From Streptomyces peucetius (GTDB lineage Bacteria > Actinomycetota > Actinomycetes > Streptomycetales > Streptomycetaceae), in NCBI RefSeq assembly GCF_025854275.1, contig NZ_CP107567.1:2108001-2172000 (forward strand): a DNA stretch of 64,000 nucleotides. Direction: 5' to 3'. Below the pieces are notes generated by a model. That model saw nothing but the letters and a program-made list of their open reading frames with translations. It was not told the DNA's origin and did no database searches. Position 1 is the stretch's first letter; every line of letters starts with the position of its first letter. Positions 43,082 to 51,580 of the stretch are shown piece after piece. Made by a program: the position numbers and the translations under genes.

Positions 43082-44443
43082 CTACAGCACCGGCAGCGAC
43101 TTCCGCAGCTCGAAGGCCGTGACCTCGCTGCGGTACTCCTCCCACTCCTGCTTCTTGTTGCGCAGGAAGAAGTCGAAGACGTGCTCGCCCAGCGTCTGGG
43201 CCACCAGTTCGCTGCGCTCCATCAGGTCGATCGCCTCGCCCAGGTTCTGCGGCAGCGGGGTGATGCCCATCGCGCGGCGTTCCGCGTCGGAGAGGGCCCA
43301 GACGTCGTCGTCCGCGCCGGCCGGGAGCTCGTAGCCCTCCTCGATGCCCTTGAGGCCCGCAGCGAGCAGCACGGCGTACGACAGGTACGGGTTGGCGCCG
43401 GAGTCGAGGGAGCGGACCTCGATGCGGGCGGAGCCGGTCTTGCCCGGCTTGTACATCGGGACGCGGATCAGGGCGGAGCGGTTGTTGTGGCCCCAGCAGA
43501 TGTACGAGGGGGCCTCGCCGCCGGCGCCGGCACTGCGGGTGGAACCGCCCCAGATGCGCTTGTAGGAGTTGACCCACTGGTTGGTGACGGCCGAGATCTC
43601 GGCGGCGTGCCGCAGCAGGCCGGCGATGAAGGAGCGGCCGACCTTGGAGAGCTGGTACTCGGCACCGGACTCGTAGAAGGCGTTGCGGTCACCCTCGAAG
43701 AGGGACAGGTGGGTGTGCATGCCGGAGCCGGGATACTCGGAGAACGGCTTCGGCATGAACGTGGCCTGGACGCCCTGCTCGAGCGCGACCTGCTTCATGA
43801 CCAGGCGGAACGTCATGATGTTGTCGGCCGTGGACAGTGCGTCCGCGTACCGCAGGTCGATCTCCTGCTGGCCGGGCGCGCCCTCGTGGTGGCTGAACTC
43901 GACCGAGATGCCCATCGACTCGAGCATGGTGATCGCCTGGCGGCGGAAGTCCATGCCGACGTTCTGCGGGGTGTGGTCGAAGTAGCCGGAGCTGTCGGCG
44001 GGCGTGGGGCGGCTGCCGTCCACGGGCTTGTCCTTGAGCAGGAAGAACTCGATCTCGGGGTGGGTGTAGAAGGTGAAGCCCAGGTCCGAGGTCTTGGCCA
44101 GGATGCGCTTCAGCACGAAGCGCGGGTCCGCGAACGACGGCGAGCCGTCGGGCATCAGGATGTCGCAGAACATCCGGGCCGTGCCGGGGGCCTCGGCGCG
44201 CCACGGGAGGATCTGGAAGGTGGCGGGGTCCGGCTTGGCGATCATGTCCGACTCGTAGACGCGGGCGAAGCCCTCGATCGCGGAGCCGTCGAAGCCGATA
44301 CCTTCGTCGAACGCCTGTTCAAGTTCGGCGGGTGCCACGGCGACCGACTTCAGGAAGCCGAGCACATCGGTGAACCACAGGCGTACGAAGCGGATGTCGC
44401 GCTCCTCGAGCGTACGGAGCACGAATTCCTGCTGCTTGTCCAT
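43082..44443 (-). CDS. glnA2: GlnA2-type glutamine synthetase-like enzyme (probable gamma-glutamylpolyamine synthetase)
   Basis: 453-residue protein of the glutamine synthetase fold (GFDGSAIEGFARVYESDM, HPEIEFFLLKD, KPFSEYPGSGMHTHLSLFEG, NNRSALIRVP). It differs from GlnA: at the adenylylation loop it has DDVWALSDAE with W382 in place of the modified tyrosine, so GlnE should not control it. The S. coelicolor orthologue (GlnA2) is reported to glutamylate polyamines such as putrescine, which opens their use as carbon and nitrogen sources. The start MDKQQEF follows AGGAACG with good spacing. No GlnR-like box was seen upstream. Confidence 0.88.
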   Translation of the reverse strand: MDKQQEFVLRTLEERDIRFVRLWFTDVLGFLKSVAVAPAELEQAFDEGIGFDGSAIEGFARVYESDMIAKPDPATFQILPWRAEAPGTARMFCDILMPDGSPSFADPRFVLKRILAKTSDLGFTFYTHPEIEFFLLKDKPVDGSRPTPADSSGYFDHTPQNVGMDFRRQAITMLESMGISVEFSHHEGAPGQQEIDLRYADALSTADNIMTFRLVMKQVALEQGVQATFMPKPFSEYPGSGMHTHLSLFEGDRNAFYESGAEYQLSKVGRSFIAGLLRHAAEISAVTNQWVNSYKRIWGGSTRSAGAGGEAPSYICWGHNNRSALIRVPMYKPGKTGSARIEVRSLDSGANPYLSYAVLLAAGLKGIEEGYELPAGADDDVWALSDAERRAMGITPLPQNLGEAIDLMERSELVAQTLGEHVFDFFLRNKKQEWEEYRSEVTAFELRKSLPVL

Positions 44444-44700
44444 GTCTGCGTTCCTACCCATCCTTGCCGGTCACGGCGCGTGCCTGCTCCCTGGAGCATC
44501 CCATCCGCGGGTTTCGGGGAGATTGCGTACGCGGCTGAGCCCATTGTGGGTCAGGGGCAACCCGGAAACGACCCTGAGGCCCCTCTCGCTCGCTTTTCCG
44601 GGCCACGGCCCCCGGCGGGTGGCCTGCCCCACGAGCTGAGCCGGCCGATCTGCCGCCCGACTGCGGTGCCGGACGCGCGCGCCCACTACGATCTGCGGCC

Positions 44701-45072
44701 ATGGGGGGTTCGCGGTCCTACCGCCTCTCACGCACCACGCGTCCCACGGCTCTGCTGAGCGCCGTCGCGACGCTCCTCGGTGCGCTCTTCATCTGCCTCG
44801 TCCCGGCCGGTCCGCACCACGACACGACCGCTCCCCCGGCGTACGGGCCGCTCGTGGCGACCGCGTACAGCTGCCCGCACGACGAGGGCCGCTGCGGGCT
44901 GCTCCCGGTGCTGAGCCCCGCGGTGCTGACCGCGCCGCCCCTCGACGCCCCACCGACGGCGGGCGCCACACCCCCGTATCCCGGTCCGGACACCGAGGCC
45001 GGCCCGCACCACCGTTCCGGAGCGCAGGCACGCGCCCCGGACCTGCACGTCCTTCAGGTACTGCGGACTTAA
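44701..45072 (+). CDS. Small membrane-anchored protein, Cys/His-containing
   Basis: 123-residue protein with one N-terminal hydrophobic helix (LLSAVATLLGALFICLVPAG) and an outer part containing HH pairs and two cysteines (YSCPHDEGRCGLLPVL), then a Pro/Thr/Ala-rich tail. It could be a signal-anchored exported protein. It lies 73 bp before the DUF3105 gene in the same direction, and with DUF3105 and DUF305 may form a copper- or redox-related exported set. Not recognised by family. Confidence 0.65.
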   Translation: MGGSRSYRLSRTTRPTALLSAVATLLGALFICLVPAGPHHDTTAPPAYGPLVATAYSCPHDEGRCGLLPVLSPAVLTAPPLDAPPTAGATPPYPGPDTEAGPHHRSGAQARAPDLHVLQVLRT

Positions 45073-45145
45073 GAACCGGGTCCGCACGGCCTTGCACGCA
45101 TCGCTGTACCCCCATTCCGCAGACTTCACGAAGGACACCGCCACC

Positions 45146-45793
45146 ATGGCTTCCCGTAACACCACCAACGACCGCCGGGCCCGCATAGAGCAGATGCGCC
45201 GCGCGGAGCAGTCCCGCGAGCGCCGCAACCGCATCCTCACCATCGGCATCAGCGGCGTCGTCGTCGCCGGCCTCGTCGGCTTCGGGGTCTTCGTGCTCAA
45301 CAAGGAGTCCGAGGAGAAGGAGCAGCGCGTCGCCGAGGCGAAGGCTCCCGTCAAGGACGAGCAGAGCTGGGACGCGAAGAAGCTCGGCCGCAACCACGTG
45401 GACACGCCCGTCACGTACGAGATGCAGCCGCCGGTCGGCGGCGACCACAACCCGGTGTGGATGAACTGCAACGGCGACGTCTACAAGGAGCCGATCCCCG
45501 ACGCCAACGCCGTCCACTCGCTCGAGCACGGCGCGGTGTGGGTGACCTACACCGACAAGGCCGCCAAGGGCGATGTCGACAAGCTCGCCGAGAAGGTCAA
45601 GAAGACGCCGTACTCGCTGATGAGCCCGTACAAGGACCAGGACGCCGCGATCATGCTGAGCGCCTGGGGCAAGCAGGTCGCCGTCGACTCGGCCGACGAC
45701 AAGCGGGTCAGCCAGTTCTTCACCAAGTATGTGCAGGGCCCGCAGACCCCCGAGCCGGGCGCGGCCTGCACGGGCGGACTGAGCGGCAAGTGA
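45146..45793 (+). CDS. DUF3105 family exported protein
   Basis: 215-residue protein. A basic N-terminus (RARIEQMRRAEQSRERRNR) and one membrane helix (ILTIGISGVVVAGLVGFGVF) anchor an outer DUF3105 domain. Features of the family are PPVGGDHNPVWMNCNGDVY and AVHSLEHGAVWVTY, with the conserved His and Cys residues. The function is unknown, but the gene is often beside DUF305 in actinobacteria. Start ATG follows AAGGAC. It overlaps the DUF305 start by 4 bp, so translation is coupled. Confidence 0.87.
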   Translation: MASRNTTNDRRARIEQMRRAEQSRERRNRILTIGISGVVVAGLVGFGVFVLNKESEEKEQRVAEAKAPVKDEQSWDAKKLGRNHVDTPVTYEMQPPVGGDHNPVWMNCNGDVYKEPIPDANAVHSLEHGAVWVTYTDKAAKGDVDKLAEKVKKTPYSLMSPYKDQDAAIMLSAWGKQVAVDSADDKRVSQFFTKYVQGPQTPEPGAACTGGLSGK

Positions 45794-46476
45794 AGGGCAT
45801 GACGCGTACGCACTGGGCCGCCGTCACGGCGGTCGTCCTGGCGCTGCTGTTCGCGGGGGCCGCCACGGTGGCCTCCGCCGGCGACGGCACCACGGCCGCG
45901 GACCGCACGCCGACGGGGGCGTCCGCGGACGCCGGATTCGCCCGCGACATGTCGGTGCACCACCAGCAGGCGGTGGAGATGTCGTTCGTCGTCCGCGAGC
46001 GCACCGAGAACGACGAGGTGCGCAGGCTCGCGTACGACATCGCCAACACGCAGGCGAACCAGCGCGGGATGATGCTGGGCTGGCTCGACCTGTGGGGGCT
46101 GCCCAAGCTCGACGCGGACGCCGAGCCGATGGACTGGATGAGCGCGGGCGCCGACGGCGCCTCCGGGCACTCCGGGCACGGAGGCGGGCACGAGGCCGGG
46201 GACGGGGACGGGGACGGGCCGCTGATGCCCGGCATGGCGACCAAGGCGGAAGTGGAGCAGCTGTCCCGGCTCAGCGGCAAGCAGGCCGAGATCCTCTACC
46301 TGCAGCTGATGATCATCCACCACAACGGTGGCATCGCCATGGCCAAGGGCTGCGTCGACCGGTGCGAGGTCCGCGTCGAGCGGGATCTGGCGCAGGGGAT
46401 GGTGGACGCGCAGGCGTCCGAGGTCGAGCTGATGGTGAACATGCTGCGCAAGCGCGGCGCACAGCCGCGCACCTGA
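45790..46476 (+). CDS. DUF305 family exported protein
   Basis: 228-residue exported helical protein. The signal helix is WAAVTAVVLALLFAGAATVA. The DUF305 (ferritin-like) motifs are FARDMSVHHQQAVEMS and LQLMIIHHNGGIAMA, both with the HHxxA/G pattern that can bind metal, and a Cys pair (KGCVDRCEV). A Gly/His/Asp-rich insert (SGHSGHGGGHEAGD) is between them. DUF305 proteins are linked to copper resistance in several bacteria. GTG 45790 overlaps the upstream stop (GTGA); an ATG at 45799 is too close to its ribosome site. Closed by a 19-bp hairpin. Confidence 0.87.
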   Translation: MKGMTRTHWAAVTAVVLALLFAGAATVASAGDGTTAADRTPTGASADAGFARDMSVHHQQAVEMSFVVRERTENDEVRRLAYDIANTQANQRGMMLGWLDLWGLPKLDADAEPMDWMSAGADGASGHSGHGGGHEAGDGDGDGPLMPGMATKAEVEQLSRLSGKQAEILYLQLMIIHHNGGIAMAKGCVDRCEVRVERDLAQGMVDAQASEVELMVNMLRKRGAQPRT

Positions 46477-46484
46477 CGCGCGCG

Positions 46485-46533
46485 GCGCCGTCCGTGGCAC
46501 GCGGCGACTGCGGTCGCGTGCCACGGACGGCGC
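46485..46533 (+). terminator. Hairpin after DUF305 gene
   Basis: Perfect 19-bp stem (46485-46503 with 46515-46533) and 11-nt loop, 8 bp after the DUF305 stop. Confidence 0.9.
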
Positions 46534-46583
46534 AATGACAATGGGGTGGCTCGGGGCCGTACGGCATCCAGGAGGCACGACCC

Positions 46584-47039
46584 ATGACCACGGCGAAGGA
46601 CATCATGCACCCGGGGGCCCGGTGGATCCCCCAACACGAGACCCTCGACCGCGCGGCACAGCTGATGCGCGAACTGGACGTCGGCGCGCTTCCCATCGCC
46701 GACACCGACGAGCGCCTGTGCGGCATCCTCACCGACCGCGACATCGTCGTCGGCTGCGTCGCCATGGGCCACGACCCGTCCAGGGTCACCGCAGGCGACA
46801 TGGCGAAGGGCACGCCGCGCTGGATCGACGCGGGCGCGGACGTCGAAGCGGTGCTGCGGGAGATGCAGGGGCACCAGATCCGGCGGCTGCCGGTGATCGA
46901 GAACAAGCGGCTGGTCGGCATGATCAGCGAAGCGGATCTGGCGCAGCACCTGAGTGAGGACCAGCTGGCGGGGTGGGCGGAACGGGTCTACGCGGAGAGC
47001 GGGACGGAGCGGTTGACGGACGCGGGCGCCATGACCTGA
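46584..47039 (+). CDS. Two-CBS-domain protein
   Basis: 151-residue soluble protein made of a CBS pair. CBS1 is KDIMHPGARWIPQHETLDRA to CGILTDRDIV, and CBS2 is WIDAGADVEAVLREMQGHQI to LVGMISEADLAQHL. Such proteins bind adenosine nucleotides and are often energy or hypoxia sensors in actinobacteria (similar to the mycobacterial Hrp1 layout). Nothing in the neighbourhood names a partner. The ATG follows AGGAGGC. A strong hairpin follows at 47055-47091. Confidence 0.9.
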   Translation: MTTAKDIMHPGARWIPQHETLDRAAQLMRELDVGALPIADTDERLCGILTDRDIVVGCVAMGHDPSRVTAGDMAKGTPRWIDAGADVEAVLREMQGHQIRRLPVIENKRLVGMISEADLAQHLSEDQLAGWAERVYAESGTERLTDAGAMT

Positions 47040-47054
47040 GCCGACGCGGCGCGT

Positions 47055-47091
47055 CCCGGGGGTGCCCCTCCCCCGGTGGGGCACCCCCGGG
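47055..47091. terminator. Hairpin after CBS gene
   Basis: Perfect 14-bp stem (47055-47068 with 47078-47091) around a 9-nt loop, 16 bp after the CBS-protein stop. A second GC-rich repeat stretch continues to about 47160. Confidence 0.8.
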
Positions 47092-47220
47092 GTGGGCGCC
47101 CTGCCTCCCGGGGTGGCGTCGACGGCGGTGTGCACCGCCCCCGGGCGGGGCGCCCACCGGTCTCGGGTTACGAGGGCCGGAAGCCCCCGTGCACGCTCCT
47201 GCGGACGCCAGGCCGGCCGG

Positions 47221-47893
47221 TCAGTCGACGAGGTACCGGACCGCGTCGACGACATGCGGCCGTGACCGAACGCCGCACTGAGACGTTCGAGTCGGCCGTA
47301 CGTCTCGGGCGACATACGTGACCAGTACTGGTTGGCGGCATGCAGCAGGAAGCGGAACGCCAGTTCCGAGCAGACCGTTTCCGCGCAGCGCACCAGCGCC
47401 TCACGGGTCGCGGGCAGCGGCATGTGCCCCTCGGCCCGCTGGTCGATCAGGCCGACCAGTTCCACCACCTCCCCGGCCAGCCGCCGGTGCTGGACCGCCG
47501 CTGCGCTCGTGCCGTCCGGAACACAACCGGGACAGCTCGTGCAGACCGCCTCCGACGCACCCCGTGCCCTCGCGAGCGCGACCACCGCGCTCAGCAGCCG
47601 GTCCAGCCAGGCGCGCTCCGCTCCCTGGGTCTCCGGCGCACCGCCGTGCGGCGGGTCGGTGGCGTGCCAGAGCAGGCCCAGCTCGCCGCCGTCGAGGGCG
47701 GAGCCCCGCAGCCGCAGGATGTCCTCGATGAGCAGGCTGAGGCCCGCGGGGTCGCCTTCCGGGCCCAGGTAGGTGAGGACGTGGTCAGTTCGTCTTCGGT
47801 GTCGAGGCACCAGTCCCCGTGGAAAGAGGCGCCGAGCGCGGTGATGCCGAAGTCGAAGACGGTCTCGTCCCGCTGTGCTGCCGGATCGTGCAT
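47221..47893 (-). pseudogene. Frameshifted gene downstream of toxin relic (possible immunity protein)
   Basis: Starts at ATG 47893 behind TAAGGAG, 11 bp after the toxin-like frame ends. The coding sense runs MHDPAAQRDETVFDFGITAL to DTEDEL, then continues one frame over as DHVLTYLGPEGDPAGLSLLI and on to ETYGRLERLSAAFGHG. A second shift restores a C-terminus HVVDAVRYLVD and stop at 47221. Both breaks (near 47790 and 47259) fit single-base deletions; adding two bases gives 225 codons exactly. The family is not recognised. Position directly behind a polymorphic toxin fragment suggests an immunity gene. Sequencing error is an alternative. Confidence 0.65.
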
Positions 47894-47904
47894 GGTGCGG
47901 CTCC

Positions 47905-48428
47905 TTACAGCGGGTAGGCGGTCAGAACGTAGAAGCCGCCGGGTTTGTGGCCCTTCTCGACTGCCAGGGTCACGGTGAAGCGGTTGCTCGTCGTCGCACT
48001 GTAATTGCCGCCGAGACGGTCGACACTGTCGCCCAGCGAGCCGGTGCCGTGGGTGCCGGTGAGTCCGTCATCTGCTGCCGGGTCACGTTGACGTGCTCGT
48101 CCAATGTGTGCGCGACATCCAAGAACATGCGTTCGGCACGGGCCAGGTCGGTGCAGTTGTGGGCGAGGACGTCCTCCGTGCCGACCCGGACGTAGTAGCT
48201 GTCGATACCGCTGACGTCGAGGTCGTACGTGTCCTGGCGTCCCGAGTGACGGCTGACGGCGGTGACCGTCACCAGTGCGCCCTCGGAGGACCGCGAGCGG
48301 TCGCCCGGCCGCAGTTCACCTGTTGGTACCCAGGACTGGCGCTCGGGCACAGGTGAGGCCGCCCTGCCTGGGGGGAGCCCCGCGCAGGCGGCCCGGCGCC
48401 GTGTGGGCCGCGTCACCCGGAAGGGCAT
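47905..48428 (-). pseudogene. Truncated, frameshifted polymorphic toxin: Hint remnant plus RNase-like toxin domain
   Basis: The left coding part reads VPTGELRPGDRSRSSEGALV to DVSGIDSYYVRVGTEDVLAH, then NC. This is the C-terminal half of a pretoxin Hint (intein-like) domain, which normally releases a toxin after the HN-C junction. The toxin part follows: DVAHTLDEHVNVTRQQMTD, then after a one-base frame shift near 48070, GLTGTHGTGSLGDSV to GGFYVLTAYPL and stop at 47905. The H..HV and GGFYVLTAYP patterns resemble CdiA-type RNase toxins. The first half of Hint and all delivery domains are missing. 524 nt plus one base gives 175 codons. Confidence 0.65.
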
Positions 48429-48457
48429 CGCGTCAGAAAGACGATTACACTGGCCCC

Positions 48458-50224
48458 GTGCCTCAACTACGCCTCGCTCTGAATCAGATCGACTCGACCG
48501 TCGGCGACCTCACCGGCAACGCCGAGGCGATCGTGCACTGGACCCGGCACGCCGCCGAGCAGGGGGCGCATCTCGTCGCGTTCCCCGAGATGGTGTTGAC
48601 CGGTTATCCCGTCGAGGACCTCGCCCTGCGGTCGTCCTTCGTCGAAGCGTCCCGTTCCGCGCTGCAGGCCCTCGCGGTGCGGCTCGACGCGGAGGGGTTC
48701 GGCGAACTGCCGGTGATCGTCGGGTACCTGGACCGTTCGGAGACGGGCCGGCCCAAGTACGGGCAGCCCGCCGGCGCCCCGCACAACGCCGCCGCCGTGC
48801 TGCACCGCGGCGCGGTGGTGCTGAGCTTCGCCAAGCACCATCTCCCCAACTACGGGGTCTTCGACGAGTTCCGCTACTTCATGCCGGGCGACACCATGCC
48901 CGTGATCCGCGTCCGTGGCGTCGACGTGGCGCTCGCGATCTGCGAGGACCTGTGGCAGGACGGCGGCCGCGTCCCGGCGGCGCGCAGCGCGAAGGCGGGG
49001 CTGCTGGTCTCGATCAACGCCTCGCCGTACGAGCGTGAGAAGGACGACACCCGCCTCGAGCTGGTGCGCAAGCGTGCGCAGGAGGCCGGCTGCACCACCG
49101 CCTACGTGGCGATGATCGGCGGGCAGGACGAGCTGGTCTTCGACGGCGACTCGATCGTCGTCGGCGCGGACGGCGACGTCGTCGCCCGCGCCCCGCAGTT
49201 CTCCGAGGGCTGCGTCGTGCTCGACCTGGAGCTGCCCGCCGCCGCGGCCGACGCCCCGGACGGCGTGGTCGACGACGGCCTGCGGATCGACCGCGTCGTG
49301 CTGTCCGAGGAGCCGCTGCCCGCGTACGAGGCGGAGCTCACGGGCGGGTACGCCGACCGGCTCGACGACGACGAGGAGGTGTACTCGGCGCTGGTCGTCG
49401 GCCTGCGCGCGTACGCCGCGAAGAACGGTTTCCGTTCGGTGCTCATCGGTCTGTCCGGCGGTATCGACTCCGCTCTCGTCGCCGCCGTCGCCTGCGACGC
49501 GCTCGGTGCGCAGAACGTGTACGGCGTCTCGATGCCGTCCAAGTACAGCTCCGACCACTCCAAGGACGATGCCGCGGAGCTGGCCCGCCGGACCGGGCTC
49601 AACTTCCGTACCGTGCCGATCGAGCCGATGTTCGACGCGTACATGGGGTCGCTGGGGCTCACCGGTCTCGCGGAGGAGAACCTGCAGTCGCGGCTGCGCG
49701 GCACGATGCTGATGGCGATCTCCAACCAGGAGGGGCACATCGTGCTCGCGCCGGGCAACAAGTCCGAGCTGGCCGTGGGGTACTCGACGCTGTACGGCGA
49801 CTCGGTCGGCGCCTACGGGCCGATCAAGGACGTGTACAAGACGACCGTGTTCCGGCTCGCGAAGTGGCGCAACCGCGCCGCCGAGGAGCGCGGCCAGACG
49901 CCGCCGATCCCGGAGGCGTCGATCACCAAGCCGCCGAGCGCCGAACTGCGCCCCGGCCAGGTCGACACCGACTCGCTGCCGGACTACGACGTGCTGGACC
50001 GGATCCTGGAGCTGTACGTCGACCGGGACCAGGGCAAGGACGCGATCGTCGCGGCCGGGTTCGACGAGGAGCTGGTGACGAAGACGCTGCGGCTGGTGGA
50101 CACGGCCGAGTACAAGCGGCGCCAGTACCCGCCGGGCACCAAGATCTCGGCGAAGGGCTTCGGCAAGGACCGGCGGCTGCCGATCACGAACCGCTGGCGC
50201 GAGACGACGAGCCGGCGGAGCTGA
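48458..50224 (+). CDS. nadE: Glutamine-dependent NAD+ synthetase
   Basis: 588-residue two-domain enzyme that makes NAD from deamido-NAD, ATP and glutamine. The N-terminal nitrilase-type glutaminase has the triad E44 (FPEMVLTGYP), K126 (AKHHLPNYGVFDE) and C162 (AICEDLW). The C-terminal synthetase has the PP-loop GLSGGIDSALVAAV near residue 333 and NKSELAVGYSTLYGD. GTG 48458 begins the aligned region; no strong ribosome site precedes it, and a TACACT hexamer close upstream suggests a nearly leaderless message. Its end overlaps the convergent MFS gene by 41 bp. Confidence 0.96.
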   Translation: MPQLRLALNQIDSTVGDLTGNAEAIVHWTRHAAEQGAHLVAFPEMVLTGYPVEDLALRSSFVEASRSALQALAVRLDAEGFGELPVIVGYLDRSETGRPKYGQPAGAPHNAAAVLHRGAVVLSFAKHHLPNYGVFDEFRYFMPGDTMPVIRVRGVDVALAICEDLWQDGGRVPAARSAKAGLLVSINASPYEREKDDTRLELVRKRAQEAGCTTAYVAMIGGQDELVFDGDSIVVGADGDVVARAPQFSEGCVVLDLELPAAAADAPDGVVDDGLRIDRVVLSEEPLPAYEAELTGGYADRLDDDEEVYSALVVGLRAYAAKNGFRSVLIGLSGGIDSALVAAVACDALGAQNVYGVSMPSKYSSDHSKDDAAELARRTGLNFRTVPIEPMFDAYMGSLGLTGLAEENLQSRLRGTMLMAISNQEGHIVLAPGNKSELAVGYSTLYGDSVGAYGPIKDVYKTTVFRLAKWRNRAAEERGQTPPIPEASITKPPSAELRPGQVDTDSLPDYDVLDRILELYVDRDQGKDAIVAAGFDEELVTKTLRLVDTAEYKRRQYPPGTKISAKGFGKDRRLPITNRWRETTSRRS

Positions 50225-51434
50225 CCGTCTGCTGCCTGAGGGGGCTTCCCGCGACGACGCGGGAGGCCCCCTTCGCCGTACGGCCCGGCCCCCGGTCGCG
50301 GTCCAGCAGTCCGGCCGTCACGGCGATCGCGAGACCCACGACGGCGAGGACCGCGCCGACGAGGGCCGGCGACGTCCAGCCCCAGCCCGCCGCGATGGCC
50401 GCGCCGCCGAGCCAGGCGCCGCCGGCGTTGGCGAGGTTGAAGGCGGAGTGGTTGGAGGCGGAGGCCAGGGTCGGGGCGTCCTTCGCCTTGCGCATCACCA
50501 GCATCTGCAGCGGCGTGGTGGTCAGGAAGCCGACCGCGCCGAGGACGACGACGGCGGTCAGGGCGAGCCAGGGCGTGCCGACGGTGAACGGGAAGGCGGC
50601 CAGCACGAGTGCGAGCGCGGTGAGGGAGCCGTAGAGCGTCGGCCGCAGTGCGCGGTCGGTGAGCGGGCCGGCGGCCAGGGCTCCCAGGGTCATGCCGATG
50701 CCGAACAGGGCGAGGACGAGGGTGACGGACGGCTCGCCGAGTCCGATCGCCTCGGTCGTCATCGAGGCGAGGTAGGAGTACACGGCGAAGACTCCCGCGA
50801 AGCCGAAGACCGCGGTCAGCAGGCCGAGCACCACCTGCCGGTCGCCGAGGGCGCGCAGCTCGCGGCCGACGCTCTGGTGGGCGTCGAGCGGCATGTGCGG
50901 CACGAGGCGGGCGAGGGCCGCCATGGCGACGAGGCCGATGACGGTCACGACGAGGAACGTCGCCCGCCAGCCGAGCTGCTGGCCGAGCGCGGTCGCGGCG
51001 GGGACGCCGACGATGTTGGCCACGGTGAGCCCGAGGAACATGGTGGCGACGGCCCGGGCCTGCCGGTGCTCCCGTACGAGGCGTGCCGCGACGACGGCGC
51101 CGACACCGAAGAACGCACCGTGCGGCAGCCCGGCGAGGACGCGTCCCGCGAGCAGGGTGCCGAAGCCGGGGGCGAGGGCGGAGGCCAGGTTGCCGACGGT
51201 GAACAGCGCCATCAGGAGCAGCAGCATCCGCTTGCGCGGGACGCGGGAGCCGAGGGCGGTGAGCAGAGGGGCGCCGATGACGACGCCGATGGCGTAGGCG
51301 GAGACGAGGTGGCCGGCGCTGGGGACGGAGGTACCGAGATCGTCGGCGACGTTGGGCAGCAGGCCCATCATCACGAATTCGGTGGTTCCGATGCCGAAGG
51401 CGGACACGGCGAGGGCGAGGAGCGCCAAGGGCAT
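50184..51434 (-). CDS. MFS transporter, DHA1 drug/metabolite efflux type
   Basis: 416-residue membrane transporter with 12 predicted helices. The N-terminus ALLALAVSAFGIGTTEFVMM is typical of the DHA1 YdhP/AraJ/chloramphenicol-exporter subgroup. The conserved loop 2-3 motif appears as TALGSRVPRKRMLLLLMAL, and motif C as LTVANIVGVPAATALGQQLG. The substrate is unknown. The start ATG follows GGAAAGG. The last 28 residues (Ser/Gly-rich, RASGS end) run through the nadE terminator hairpin and nadE's last 41 bp, so the native stop could once have been earlier. Confidence 0.9.
   Translation of the reverse strand: MPLALLALAVSAFGIGTTEFVMMGLLPNVADDLGTSVPSAGHLVSAYAIGVVIGAPLLTALGSRVPRKRMLLLLMALFTVGNLASALAPGFGTLLAGRVLAGLPHGAFFGVGAVVAARLVREHRQARAVATMFLGLTVANIVGVPAATALGQQLGWRATFLVVTVIGLVAMAALARLVPHMPLDAHQSVGRELRALGDRQVVLGLLTAVFGFAGVFAVYSYLASMTTEAIGLGEPSVTLVLALFGIGMTLGALAAGPLTDRALRPTLYGSLTALALVLAAFPFTVGTPWLALTAVVVLGAVGFLTTTPLQMLVMRKAKDAPTLASASNHSAFNLANAGGAWLGGAAIAAGWGWTSPALVGAVLAVVGLAIAVTAGLLDRDRGPGRTAKGASRVVAGSPLRQQTVSSAGSSSRASGS
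50240..50271. terminator. Hairpin after nadE, inside the 3' end of the MFS gene
   Basis: 14-bp stem with one mismatch (50240-50253 with 50258-50271), 4-nt loop, 15 bp after the nadE stop. It lies within the last codons of the convergent MFS gene, so it probably serves both transcripts. Confidence 0.75.
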
Positions 51435-51580
51435 GGGGGAGCCTTTCCGAGTAAGTTCGTTCTCGGAACAAATGCTCTCAGACGTTTTGTTCCCAGCGGT
51501 GAACGGCGGGTTGCCGCGACGTTCTCCCGCCCCGCCTTCCGCCTGTGCCAGGGGGGAGAGGAGGGGCGGGGCGGGGAAGG

